This document shows positions 8,599 to 18,469 of a stretch of 64,000 bases of DNA, piece by piece. A program made the position numbers and the translations under genes. The stretch spans positions 67,910 through 131,909 of the forward strand of contig DATARN010000064.1 of assembly GCA_036264135.1 (NCBI GenBank), read 5' to 3'. Numbering within the stretch: the stretch's first letter is position 1; each line of letters opens with the position of its first letter. The notes under the pieces were generated by a model. It saw nothing but the letters and a program-made list of their open reading frames with translations. It made no database searches and was not told where the DNA came from. The DNA comes from DATARN01 sp036264135 (lineage in GTDB: Bacteria > Actinomycetota > Acidimicrobiia > Acidimicrobiales > Palsa-688).

Positions 8599-10212
8599 CT
8601 AGCTCTCGGCGGCGGGGACGAGATCCTCGGGCAGGACGGGCGCGCCCACGGTGACCGCGTCGGAGGCGGCCATCGGCGCCTCGTCACCGGCCCGTGCGGG
8701 CAGCCAGCGGAACACCCCGATGGCGGCCACCAGGAGCACCGCCGCGCCGACGAGGGCCGACAGGTGGAAGGCGTCCATGAAGGTGTGCTTGGCCACGGTG
8801 CTGATCGTGGCGGCGTAGGGGTGGCCCAGCGGGCTGGCCGCCACGCGCAGCGCCGAGACCACGTCGGGTTTGGCCGCCGCCACCACCGGAGCCGGGAGGT
8901 GGTGCGCCGGGCCGGCGGAGGCGAAGACGCTGCGGTACCGCGACGCCAGGATCGAGCCGAGGACGGCCACCCCGATGGCCCCGCCCGTCTGGCGGGTGGT
9001 GTCGTTCATGGCCGACCCCACACCCGCCTTGTTCCGGGGGAGGGAGCCCATGATGGAGTCGGTCGCGGGGGCCATGACGTTGCCCATCCCGAAGGACATG
9101 ATCAGGGTGATGCCGATGATCTCCCACAGCGGCGAGTTGTCCGCCAGCAGGGCGAAGGCGGCCAGCGCCACGGCGACGACCAGCAGGCCGAAGCCGACCA
9201 CGACCTTGTTGCCGAGCCGCTGGGTGACGAACGCCGACGCCGGCGCCACGATCATGAGGACGAGCGCCTGGGGGATCAACAGCGCCCCGGCTTTCAGCGG
9301 ACTGAAGCCGTGCACCGACTGGAAGTACTGGGTGAGCACGAACAGCGACCCGAACAGGGAAAAGAAGGTGAGGGAGATGGCGACGCTGGCGGCGGTGAAC
9401 CGGGGGTTCTCGAAGAACCGCATGTCCAGCATGGGGCTCGAGTAGTGCAGCTCCCAGAACACGAATCCGACCAGGACGGCGAGCCCCAGCGCCACGCCGA
9501 GGATCGTGGCGGGCGAGCCCCAGCCCCGCAGCGGCGCCTCGATGATGGCCCACAGCAGCGCGGCCAGCCCGGCGATGGAGAGAATGGCGCCGACGGGATC
9601 GAGCTTCGGTGCCGAGGGGTCCTTCGAGTCGGGCACCAGGTAGAAGCCGCCCAGCAGGGCGACGGCCACGATAGGCAGGTTCACGAAGAACACCGAGCCC
9701 CAGTAGAAATGGCTGAGGAGGAAGCCGCCGGCGACCGGCCCGATGCCGATGCCCAGGGCGGACACGCCGGCCCACACGCCGATGGCCTTGCCCCGCTCCA
9801 CCGGGTCGGTGAACACGTTGGTGATGATGGACAGCGTCGCCGGCATGATGAACGCCCCGCCGATGCCCATGAACGCCCGGGTGGCGATGAGGACGCTGGT
9901 CGAGCCGGACAGCGCCGAGGCGAGGGATCCCAGGCCGAACAGCGCCAAGCCGAGCGCCAGCGCCTTGTACCGCCCGAACCGGTCGCCGAGGGAGCCGGCG
10001 GTGAGCAGGAGGCCGGCGAAGACCAGGGTGTAGACGTCGACGATCCACTGCAGGGAGCTGGTGGTGGCGTGCAGCTGCCGGCCGAGGGTTGGGAGGGCCA
10101 CGTTCAAGATGGTGTTGTCGAGACCGATCACCATCAGGCTCAGGCAGAGGATCCCGAGCGACGCCCAGCGGAGTCGGTGCATCCGGTCGCGGTCTAGGTC
10201 AATCGTTCGCAT
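8599..10212 (-). CDS. MFS drug exporter, DHA2 (EmrB/QacA-like) family, 537 aa
   Basis: Proton-driven multidrug exporter of the 14-helix DHA2 type. The signature of helix 1 is LDNTILNVALPTLG, motif A is GSLGDRFGRYKAL, and the antiporter motif C is GIGIGPVAGGF near residue 155. Fourteen hydrophobic segments are plausible over the length, ending in a short charged tail. It starts with ATG 10212, 53 bp from the divergent VOC gene, and its stop is 5 nt before the proposed ATC start of the methyltransferase, so the pair is probably one transcript. The substrate is not predictable. No adjacent regulator gene is visible. Confidence 0.92.
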   Translation of the reverse strand: MRTIDLDRDRMHRLRWASLGILCLSLMVIGLDNTILNVALPTLGRQLHATTSSLQWIVDVYTLVFAGLLLTAGSLGDRFGRYKALALGLALFGLGSLASALSGSTSVLIATRAFMGIGGAFIMPATLSIITNVFTDPVERGKAIGVWAGVSALGIGIGPVAGGFLLSHFYWGSVFFVNLPIVAVALLGGFYLVPDSKDPSAPKLDPVGAILSIAGLAALLWAIIEAPLRGWGSPATILGVALGLAVLVGFVFWELHYSSPMLDMRFFENPRFTAASVAISLTFFSLFGSLFVLTQYFQSVHGFSPLKAGALLIPQALVLMIVAPASAFVTQRLGNKVVVGFGLLVVAVALAAFALLADNSPLWEIIGITLIMSFGMGNVMAPATDSIMGSLPRNKAGVGSAMNDTTRQTGGAIGVAVLGSILASRYRSVFASAGPAHHLPAPVVAAAKPDVVSALRVAASPLGHPYAATISTVAKHTFMDAFHLSALVGAAVLLVAAIGVFRWLPARAGDEAPMAASDAVTVGAPVLPEDLVPAAES

Positions 10213-10265
10213 CGGCCTTGACCAACGCCTCCCCGGCGGGTTCCATTCCGATACGGTCCCGTTCC

Positions 10266-10631
10266 ATGGTCGACGCCGTGGTGGGGATCCGGGCCAACCT
10301 CGAGGTCCGCGATGTGGCTGCCTCGATGGACTTCTACCGCCGCACCCTGGGCATGGAGGCCGTCACCACCATGGGGACACCGCCCACCTTCGCCATCGTG
10401 GTCGCCGGTTCCGCTTCCCTCGGTCTGGTTGAGGCGGAAGCGCCGGCGGTGGCGGGCGTCGTGGCGGTGTACGTCGACGTCACCGACGTGGCGGCCGCCT
10501 TGGCGCGCTGCCAGCAGGCGGGTGCGGAGATCACCATGGAGCTCACCACCCACCCCTGGGGGATGCGGGACTTCGTGATGCGTGACCCTGACGGCCATCA
10601 GGTGGCCATCGGTTCCCCGAGTCCGGGCTAG
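10266..10631 (+). CDS. VOC (glyoxalase/bleomycin-resistance fold) family protein, 121 aa
   Basis: Small vicinal-oxygen-chelate protein. It shows the usual opening IRANLEVRDVAASMDFYRRT, a central beta strand pair, and the C-terminal FVMRDPDGHQVAIGSP that ends a typical VOC repeat. Such proteins include metal-dependent lyases and drug-binding proteins; the substrate here is unknown. ATG 10266 is preferred over upstream in-frame codons because it starts immediately before the fold, and TACGGT ends 8 nt upstream, consistent with a leaderless transcript. It overlaps the convergent secreted-hydrolase gene by 4 nt at its 3' end. Confidence 0.85.
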   Translation: MVDAVVGIRANLEVRDVAASMDFYRRTLGMEAVTTMGTPPTFAIVVAGSASLGLVEAEAPAVAGVVAVYVDVTDVAAALARCQQAGAEITMELTTHPWGMRDFVMRDPDGHQVAIGSPSPG

Positions 10632-11398
10632 TGCTTCCGCCCGGCCAGCCAGTTGAGGATGTTCTGCAGCAACTGGGTGAGCAGCGGCGGCGGCGGAAGG
10701 GGCGGCGGCGGCGCCACCCCGGGGCAGAGGTAGTCGAAGTCAAACGCCGTGGTGAACTGCGTCATGACGACCGGGCCGCCGGTAAAGGACCGGCCGGCGG
10801 CGCAGAAGCCGGGAGCCTCCGCCGCGCTGCGCGCGCCCGGCACCCAATTGGGCACCGAGGGAATCTGGGCGCCGCCGGTGATCAGTCCCCACTGGTAGCG
10901 GGTGGAGTAGATCCCGACGTCGACCTGCTGGCCGCGGAGGTAGGCGAGGGCGCCGGCGATGACCGAGGTGTTGGCCCCAGTGTCACCGGACCACGAGTTG
11001 GCGGTCTCCACGTCCAGCCACCACTGGCGGCCCGGGCCGGCGGCCACGTGCGAGGTGGCATAGGAGTAGGCGTCCCGGGCGGCGTCGGCGCCGTAGCCGA
11101 ACGCCGCGGCCTGGGAGACCCCGGGATTGGCGGTGTTCATGTAGAACTCGACGGTGCCCGACGCCGCCGCCCAGCGGAACTCCGAGACGAGGCAGGGGTT
11201 GGCGGTGAAGGGACGGCCGTCGTTGACACCGATGATGGCGAAGGCCGGGGTGGCGGGATACGCCTGGCCGCACTGGGGGAACGAGATGTCGCTGCCCAAG
11301 CCGGGGGCGGCGCCGGCGCGCTGGGTCACCGCGGGGAGCGCCCCGGCTGCCAGCAGGACGGCCGCCGCCGCCACCGTTAGACCCCGTGCTCGGCCCAT
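10628..11398 (-). CDS. Secreted glycoside-hydrolase-like (GH25/DUF1906-type) protein, 256 aa
   Basis: A signal peptide covers roughly residues 1-31 (MGRARGLTVAAAAVLLAAGA... with an AGA cleavage site). The mature part begins GSDISFPQCG, followed by AIIGVNDGRPF and, near residue 130, WWLDVETANSW, a pattern of lysozyme-like TIM barrels in which the DVE acidic pair would be catalytic. The C-terminus is a Pro-rich stretch plus a short hydrophobic segment, LLQNILNWL, perhaps for surface association. Many actinobacteria carry such proteins annotated only as hypothetical. A peptidoglycan-hydrolase role is plausible but not shown. The gene is divergent from the metal-binding-like lipoprotein gene 52 bp away. 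Confidence 0.7.
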   Translation of the reverse strand: MGRARGLTVAAAAVLLAAGALPAVTQRAGAAPGLGSDISFPQCGQAYPATPAFAIIGVNDGRPFTANPCLVSEFRWAAASGTVEFYMNTANPGVSQAAAFGYGADAARDAYSYATSHVAAGPGRQWWLDVETANSWSGDTGANTSVIAGALAYLRGQQVDVGIYSTRYQWGLITGGAQIPSVPNWVPGARSAAEAPGFCAAGRSFTGGPVVMTQFTTAFDFDYLCPGVAPPPPLPPPPLLTQLLQNILNWLAGRKH

Positions 11399-11450
11399 GC
11401 GCCCGGCAGGCTAGACGGGATTGCCGGCGGCGGCGTGCCAAGCTGGCGCG

Positions 11451-12128
11451 GTGAGGGTCGCGGGGCTGGCGGTGATCCTGCTGGCCGCCGGTTGCAGCCT
11501 GAGCCCGCCGGCGACCGTGAGCCGGCAGCTGCCGGTGCAGGCCAGCTCCTTCGCCCTGGCGGAGATGGTGCGCCGGGTGGGGCTCAGCCGGGTGATCCTG
11601 TCCGACCACGCCGCGCTGGTAGCCGACTCCGCCGTCGCCGGCCCGCAGTGGCTCGACCCCGTCGCCGTCCAGGCGGTGCCCGCCATGGTCGCCGCCTTCT
11701 TGGCGGACCACGACCCGGGCGGGCGCTCGGTCTATGCCGCCGCCGCCCGGGCTTACGCCGCCCAGCTCGGGGCGCTGGAGATCGACTATCGCAGCAGCCT
11801 GGCGGACTGCGCCCGCCCCGACCTGATCACCGCCGATACCGCCTTTGCCCCCACGGCGGCCCGGTACGGGTTCGTCGACCACGCCGCCTCCGCTCCCGGT
11901 GTCGCCGACCTGATCCGGCGCGAGCGGATCCCCGTCGTCTTCACCGAGACGGGTGCGTCGGCGAATACGGTGCCCCAGGTGGCGGCCGCCACCGGCGCTC
12001 GAGTGGAGCAGCTCGACACCACCCGGGTCCGCACGCCGGCCGAGGCCGCCCGGGGCGCCACCTACCTGTCCCTCATGACCGACAACCTGGCCAAGCTGCG
12101 CACCGCCCTCGCCTGCGCCGCCGCCTAG
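11451..12128 (+). CDS. ZnuA-like lipoprotein lacking metal-ligand histidines, 225 aa
   Basis: Resembles the substrate-binding protein of zinc/manganese ABC importers. It has a lipobox LLAAGC with Cys15, the segment GPQWLDPVAVQAVPAM at the position of the family HxWLDP motif, TAARYGF at the site of the usual HxAFgYla motif, and IPVVFTETGASANTVP near the C-terminal strand. Histidines expected at three positions are Gln, Ala or Thr, and the protein is short (usual length about 300). No permease or ATPase gene is adjacent. It may bind something else, or be a degenerate paralogue. Start GTG 11451 gives a proper signal peptide. Confidence 0.65.
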   Translation: MRVAGLAVILLAAGCSLSPPATVSRQLPVQASSFALAEMVRRVGLSRVILSDHAALVADSAVAGPQWLDPVAVQAVPAMVAAFLADHDPGGRSVYAAAARAYAAQLGALEIDYRSSLADCARPDLITADTAFAPTAARYGFVDHAASAPGVADLIRRERIPVVFTETGASANTVPQVAAATGARVEQLDTTRVRTPAEAARGATYLSLMTDNLAKLRTALACAAA

Positions 12129-12148
12129 TTGCGCCGATGACGCCGCCC

Positions 12149-14260
<2,112 letters not shown>

Positions 14261-14379
14261 AGGGTTGTTCTCATGGTAGGACCGGCCCGCCTCTCCGGGC
14301 CGGGTGACGCCGGTCACGCTGCCCCGCCGGCAGCACCGCCCGGCCGGGTAGCCGAACGGTGCTTTGTGCCGATCCATGG

Positions 14380-14408
14380 TTGCCTCATTTGCCCGGATCG
14401 CCTACGGT
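14380..14408 (+). promoter_or_regulatory. Sigma-70-type promoter for the Ser/Gly-rich surface protein
   Basis: TTGCCT and TACGGT are separated by exactly 17 bp. The -10 hexamer ends 8 nt before the GTG at 14417, so transcription should start at or next to the start codon, giving a leaderless mRNA. Confidence 0.6.
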
Positions 14409-14416
14409 GACCGCCA

Positions 14417-15355
14417 GTGATCGGTCTGATTTCCAGCGTGGTGCTGGCGGCGGCGTTGAAGAGCGGGCCCTCGACGGTGCCTCCCGCGCCGGCCACACCG
14501 GCCGCCGCGTCATCGACCGCGGGCAGCGGCAGCAGCGGCCCGTCGACGAGTAACTCGACGGGTGGATCGAGCGGCGGGTCGACGGGAAGCTCGAGCGGCA
14601 ACGCCTCGTCGGGAGGCAGCGGCCCCTCGTTGACCGGTGCGACCGCCTCCGGCGGGGTCAGCGGATCGGCCAGTTCCAACCCGTCATCGAACAACACCGC
14701 GTCGAGCGGCCCGGGCGGCACATCGGGTTCTTCGGGGCCGGTGTCGCAGACGACCCACGTGACCGGCGGCTCGACCGGCGGCTCGACCGGCACCGGCGCC
14801 ACGTTCGCCGCGCCGACGGGTTCGGGTTCGGCGTCGGCATCGGGCCTCGCCGCCAGCGGCAGCAGCGGTTCGGGCGGACCTTCGGGCGCGGCGTTGGCCG
14901 GCCGGGCGGCGCCGCTCGGGGCCGCGTCGACGGCATCGTCGTCAACGACTGGTGGGTTGGCGTCGACCGGCTCGGCCGGTGGTACCTCCGCCTCCGGGGT
15001 GACCGCCAGCCCGGGGGCCGGCAACTCCGGGAGCGGAAACTCGGGAACCAGCAACGCGGCATCCAGTAACTCGGCATCCACCAGCGGGTCGCCCAATGTG
15101 GGTTCCGGTAACGCTGGTATCGGCGGATCGGTCACGTCGAAGACGGCGATCAAAGCGACGCTGGCGGCTCAGCTGACGTCGGCGGCGCCGATTCACGTGC
15201 CCGGCACCTCCGGGTCGGTGCCGTTGGACGTCGCCGTCGGGCTGATGCTGGTCGGCGGCATTGCGGTCGGGCCGACACGGCGCCGTTATCACGGGCGTGC
15301 CGCCCACGCCGTCGCCGAGCCGACCAGCTCCGGCCGCCACTTCCGCCGCAAGTAG
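14417..15355 (+). CDS. Ser/Gly/Ala/Thr-rich cell-surface protein, 312 aa
   Basis: An N-terminal hydrophobic segment (IGLISSVVLAAAL) is followed by about 225 residues of almost only Ser, Gly, Ala, Thr, Asn and Pro without a strict repeat. The C-terminus has a membrane span (VPLDVAVGLMLVGGIAVG) and an Arg-rich tail, the order expected for a tethered extracellular stalk. No LPXTG motif is seen. Function is unknown; such low-complexity regions often carry O-glycans or span the wall. The opposite strand holds a long Pro/Glu/Asp-rich open frame, which I regard as a by-product of the repetitive codons. The promoter at 14380-14408 supports this strand. Confidence 0.7.
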   Translation: MIGLISSVVLAAALKSGPSTVPPAPATPAAASSTAGSGSSGPSTSNSTGGSSGGSTGSSSGNASSGGSGPSLTGATASGGVSGSASSNPSSNNTASSGPGGTSGSSGPVSQTTHVTGGSTGGSTGTGATFAAPTGSGSASASGLAASGSSGSGGPSGAALAGRAAPLGAASTASSSTTGGLASTGSAGGTSASGVTASPGAGNSGSGNSGTSNAASSNSASTSGSPNVGSGNAGIGGSVTSKTAIKATLAAQLTSAAPIHVPGTSGSVPLDVAVGLMLVGGIAVGPTRRRYHGRAAHAVAEPTSSGRHFRRK

Positions 15356-15494
15356 CCCTCCGAGCCCGGCCGTCGGGCGGCCGGCCGCCATCCCGGTAGG
15401 GCCCCGCAGAACCACGAGTTCACGGGAAGTTGTCATCGCGACCCGCCACTAGCCTGATGGCGCCGGGCATCTCGATTGGTCGATGGAGAACGCC

Positions 15495-15932
15495 ATGAAC
15501 GTCGCAGCCGTTGGCGGGTGGGTCGCCCTCATGGTCATGCCGACCGCCGCGCTGGCGGCGGCGGTCGGCGCTCCGGCCGTCCTGCGCCGGGTTCGGCGGC
15601 GATGGCGCCGCCATGGTGGACCTCGGCTGACTCCGACCCGGCCGCCGATTGAGCAGCTGGCCGCCGACCTCCGCCGGCTCCTCGGGCGCCACGAGGCGCT
15701 GATGCGCTCGACGCAGGTCGCGGTGCGCGGCCAGAAGCGCCTGGCTCTGGAGGCGGCGATCAGCGACTGCGCGATGGACGCCGCCGGGGCGCTCGAGGTG
15801 GCCTGCCCCGCCCGCTCGGGCCGGGCCGCCCTGCCGACACCGGAGTTGCGGAATCTCCTGCACGGATTGGCGGCCAACGGGCTGGTGATCGAACCACTCA
15901 CCGGAGTGTTCGCGGCCGACGACCGCGGCTAG
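15495..15932 (+). CDS. Small single-span membrane protein of unknown function, 145 aa
   Basis: One N-terminal membrane segment (residues 3-30, VAAVGGWVALMVMPTAALAA...) is followed by an Arg-rich stretch (VLRRVRRRWRR) and a mainly helical, presumably cytoplasmic, domain of about 100 residues. ATG 15495 is chosen over ATG 15483 because GGAG lies 6 nt before it. I recognise no family. It lies between the surface-protein gene and the sugar-uptake operon, with nearly 200 bp of operator-containing DNA after it. It could be an accessory envelope protein; there is no direct evidence. Confidence 0.6.
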   Translation: MNVAAVGGWVALMVMPTAALAAAVGAPAVLRRVRRRWRRHGGPRLTPTRPPIEQLAADLRRLLGRHEALMRSTQVAVRGQKRLALEAAISDCAMDAAGALEVACPARSGRAALPTPELRNLLHGLAANGLVIEPLTGVFAADDRG

Positions 15933-15978
15933 CTCGGGGCAGTCACAAGGCCCCAGGGTTAGAACAATCGGCGCGAGG

Positions 15979-15996
15979 GAACAAGCGCTTTTGTTC
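15979..15996. promoter_or_regulatory. LacI-family-type operator upstream of the sugar-uptake operon
   Basis: The 18-bp site GAACAAGCGCTTTTGTTC contains GAACAA-N6-TTGTTC and a central AAGCGCTT palindrome with the CG centre typical of LacI/GalR-family operators. Another GAACAA occurs at 15962-15967. It lies 133-150 bp upstream of the binding-protein start. No LacI-type regulator gene is present in the window. Confidence 0.55.
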
Positions 15997-16072
15997 TGGT
16001 TTGCGGTTGAAAGGAGGTCGGCGCGCCGGGGGGCGCGTCGAGGCCGGGACGGCGCGCAAAGAGGCCGCGCTG

Positions 16073-16132
16073 ATGGCTCGGCGTCGTTCTCGCTTCGCGC
16101 GTCGTGAAGGATGTAGGGGGAAGTCGATTTGA
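16073..16132 (+). CDS. Possible 19-aa Arg-rich leader peptide overlapping the binding-protein start
   Basis: A short frame MARRRSRFARREGCRGKSI has AAGAGG about 8 nt before its ATG and ends with a TGA that overlaps the TTG start of the binding-protein gene (TTGA). That arrangement would allow translational coupling. Seven of 19 residues are Arg. It may be chance in GC-rich leader DNA. A perfect AAAGGAGGT at 16011-16019, with no start codon at proper spacing, lies upstream. Confidence 0.25.
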   Translation: MARRRSRFARREGCRGKSI

Positions 16133-17445
16133 AAATGGATAGGAATTGGAGAGTCCCCCGTCGCGGCGGGATTATTTTGGCCGCGGTGGTCCTGTCGGCG
16201 GGATTGGCGGCGTGTGGTGGCGGTTCGCACAGCGGCGTCACGACAATTAATTGGTATGTCAATCCTGACAGTAGTGGCGCCACCGACGTCGTGGCCGCCG
16301 CCTGTAGCAAGCAGTCGAACGGCCAATTCAAATTGGTCGTCAATCCGCTGCCGAGTACCGCCGACGCGCAGCGCGAACAACTCGTGCGCCGGCTGGCGGC
16401 CAAGGACTCGGCCATCGATTTGATGAGCGTGGACCCCCCCTATACCGCCGAGCTGGCGAACGCCGGTTGGCTTTCTCCCTTCACGGATGCCGAACGGGCC
16501 CAGATTCTGCAAGGCGTTCTGGCCTCACCGACGCAGAGCGCGATCTGGAAGGGCCAGCTGGTCGCCGCCCCGTTCTTCGCCAACACCCAGCTGCTCTGGT
16601 ACCGAAAGTCGGTGGCCGCCAAGGCGGGGGTGGACCCCAACTCGCCCACCTTTACCTGGGACCAGATGATCGACGCCGCGGTCAAGACGGGCACGACGGT
16701 GGCCGAGCAGGGCCAGAAGTACGAGGGCTACATGGTCTGGATCAACGCCTTGGTCCTCTCGGCCGGCGGCTCCATCCTGCAGAACAACGACAAGGGTCGA
16801 GACGCCACCGCCTCGCTCAACTCCGCCGCCGGCCGCCAAGCCGCCGACATCATCAAGAAGCTGGCGACATCGAAGGCGGCGCCGCCGGGGCTGTCCAACG
16901 CCGACGAGGAAGCCAGCCGGGCCGCCTTCGAGGGTCCCACCGGGGGATTCCTCCTGAACTGGCCGTACGTCTACGCCGCCATGCAGGGCAACGTCAAGGA
17001 CGGCTCGCTTTCCGCCTCGGTGTTCAACGATGTCGGCTGGGCCCGCTTCCCCCGCGTCACGGCTGCCACGCCGAGCCAGCCGCCGCTCGGCGGCATCAAC
17101 CTGGCGATCAGCAAGTTCTCGGCCCATCGGGCGGCGACTCTCCAAGCCCTCCAGTGCCTCATTTCCCCCGCCCTCGAGAAGCAGAACATGCTGATGTCGG
17201 GCAACCCGGTGTCCAACGGGACGGTCTACGACGATCCCGACATCCAGAAGAAGTTCCCGATGGCTGGGCTCATGCGGGATTCCATCAACGCCGGCGGCTC
17301 CCGCCCGGTGACGCCGTACTACGGGGACGTGTCGTCGTCGATCCAGCGGACCTGGCACCCGCCGGCGGCCATAAGCCCGAGCACCGCCCCGGCGGCGGCG
17401 ACCACGCTCATCACCAACGTGCTCCACGACAAGCGGCTCTTGTGA
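16129..17445 (+). CDS. Sugar ABC transporter substrate-binding lipoprotein (LpqY/MalE-like), 438 aa
   Basis: Extracytoplasmic binding protein delivering an oligosaccharide, probably trehalose or another alpha-glucoside, to the permease encoded next. The signal peptide ends in lipobox SAGLAAC with Cys29. The mature sequence has the family pattern of CUT1 binding proteins, including DSAIDLMSVDPPYTAELANAG and AAPFFANTQLLWYRKS. The TTG start is supported by AGGGGGA at good spacing; ATG 16135 is an alternative. The first 300 bases are noticeably less GC-rich than the surroundings. It is the first gene of an operon with two permeases, an ATPase, a DUF4032 protein and an alpha-glucosidase. The substrate is inferred from that context. 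Confidence 0.88.
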   Translation: MKMDRNWRVPRRGGIILAAVVLSAGLAACGGGSHSGVTTINWYVNPDSSGATDVVAAACSKQSNGQFKLVVNPLPSTADAQREQLVRRLAAKDSAIDLMSVDPPYTAELANAGWLSPFTDAERAQILQGVLASPTQSAIWKGQLVAAPFFANTQLLWYRKSVAAKAGVDPNSPTFTWDQMIDAAVKTGTTVAEQGQKYEGYMVWINALVLSAGGSILQNNDKGRDATASLNSAAGRQAADIIKKLATSKAAPPGLSNADEEASRAAFEGPTGGFLLNWPYVYAAMQGNVKDGSLSASVFNDVGWARFPRVTAATPSQPPLGGINLAISKFSAHRAATLQALQCLISPALEKQNMLMSGNPVSNGTVYDDPDIQKKFPMAGLMRDSINAGGSRPVTPYYGDVSSSIQRTWHPPAAISPSTAPAAATTLITNVLHDKRLL

Positions 17446-17503
17446 GCGGACGCGTGGCCATTCCCGATTCCCTCCGTCCTACCGACAATCCGAGGAGGTC
17501 ACG

Positions 17504-18469
17504 GTGACGGCAACCGCAACCCGTGAGGCCCCGGCCGTCGCGCCCGCGGGGCGGCCGGCCAAAGCCCACATCTCCGACCGGACAAGGAAAGAGCATCGGC
17601 TCGGGTGGATGCTGTCGGCACCCGCCGTGATCCTGATGTTGGCCGTCACCGGCTACCCGATGCTCCGGGCGCTCTACCTGTCCCTCTTCAGCTACCGGCT
17701 CACCGATCCGAGCGGCCGGAAGTTTGTCGGGCTGGCCAACTACGGCGTCGTCCTCCGGGATTCGTTGTGGTGGCAGGACGTAGCGACGACATTGATCATC
17801 ACCGTGGTCACGGTAACCGTCGAGTTGGTGATCGGCTTTGTCTTCGCCATGGTGATGAACAAGATCATTTTCGGGCGCCGTACGGTTCGCACCGCCATCC
17901 TCCTGCCGTACGGCATCATTACGATTGTCTCGGCGCTGGCCTGGAAGTATGCCTTCGCGTTGGACACGGGCTTCGTCAACGGGTGGCTCGGTCACCTGGG
18001 AATCGGTTCGAGCACCTTCGACTGGTTCGCCCACCGCTGGTCGGCCCTGGTCGTCATCTGCCTGTCCGAGATCTGGAAGACCACCCCGTTCATCTCTCTC
18101 CTGCTTCTGGCGGGCCTGTCGCAGGTCCCCGACGTGCTGCAGGAAGCGGCCAAGGTCGACGGCGCCACCTTCTCCCAACGATTGTTCCGGGTGACGATTC
18201 CCAATATGAAAGCCGCCATCATGGTCGCCGTACTTTTCCGCACCCTTGACGCGTGGCGGATCTTCGACACCATCTTCGTGATGACCTCAGGAGCGGCGAA
18301 TACCGAGACATTGTCATTCCTGACCTACCGGCAAAGCATTACCCGGGTGGCACTTGGCATCGGGTCGGCCGTCTCCGTTCTCCTTTTCCTCACCGTGGTC
18401 ATCATCGCCGTCATTTTTGTGAAGGGCTTCAAGACAGACCTTGGGTCGGTGAAAGGAGAACGCCGATGA
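17504..18469 (+). CDS. Sugar ABC transporter permease, MalF/SugA type, 321 aa
   Basis: Inner-membrane permease of the CUT1 carbohydrate uptake family. Six membrane segments are visible after an N-terminal tail of about 40 residues. The cytoplasmic EAA loop that contacts the ATPase reads LQEAAKVDGATFSQRLFRVT near residue 210. GAGGAGGT lies shortly before GTG 17504. It pairs with the next gene as a heterodimer; the two overlap by 4 nt (ATGA). It follows the binding-protein gene by 58 bp. Confidence 0.93.
   Translation: MTATATREAPAVAPAGRPAKAHISDRTRKEHRLGWMLSAPAVILMLAVTGYPMLRALYLSLFSYRLTDPSGRKFVGLANYGVVLRDSLWWQDVATTLIITVVTVTVELVIGFVFAMVMNKIIFGRRTVRTAILLPYGIITIVSALAWKYAFALDTGFVNGWLGHLGIGSSTFDWFAHRWSALVVICLSEIWKTTPFISLLLLAGLSQVPDVLQEAAKVDGATFSQRLFRVTIPNMKAAIMVAVLFRTLDAWRIFDTIFVMTSGAANTETLSFLTYRQSITRVALGIGSAVSVLLFLTVVIIAVIFVKGFKTDLGSVKGERR

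Noticed and set aside
14314..15153. Long minus-strand open frame rich in Pro, Glu and Asp opposite the Ser/Gly-rich gene
   Set aside because: It is the complement of biased Ser/Gly codons; the promoter and N- and C-terminal membrane segments support the plus strand.
16007..16019. TTG plus perfect AAAGGAGGT considered as a coding start
   Set aside because: The ribosome-site-like sequence lies after the TTG, not before it, and no start codon follows at 5-10 nt; reported only as an orphan site.
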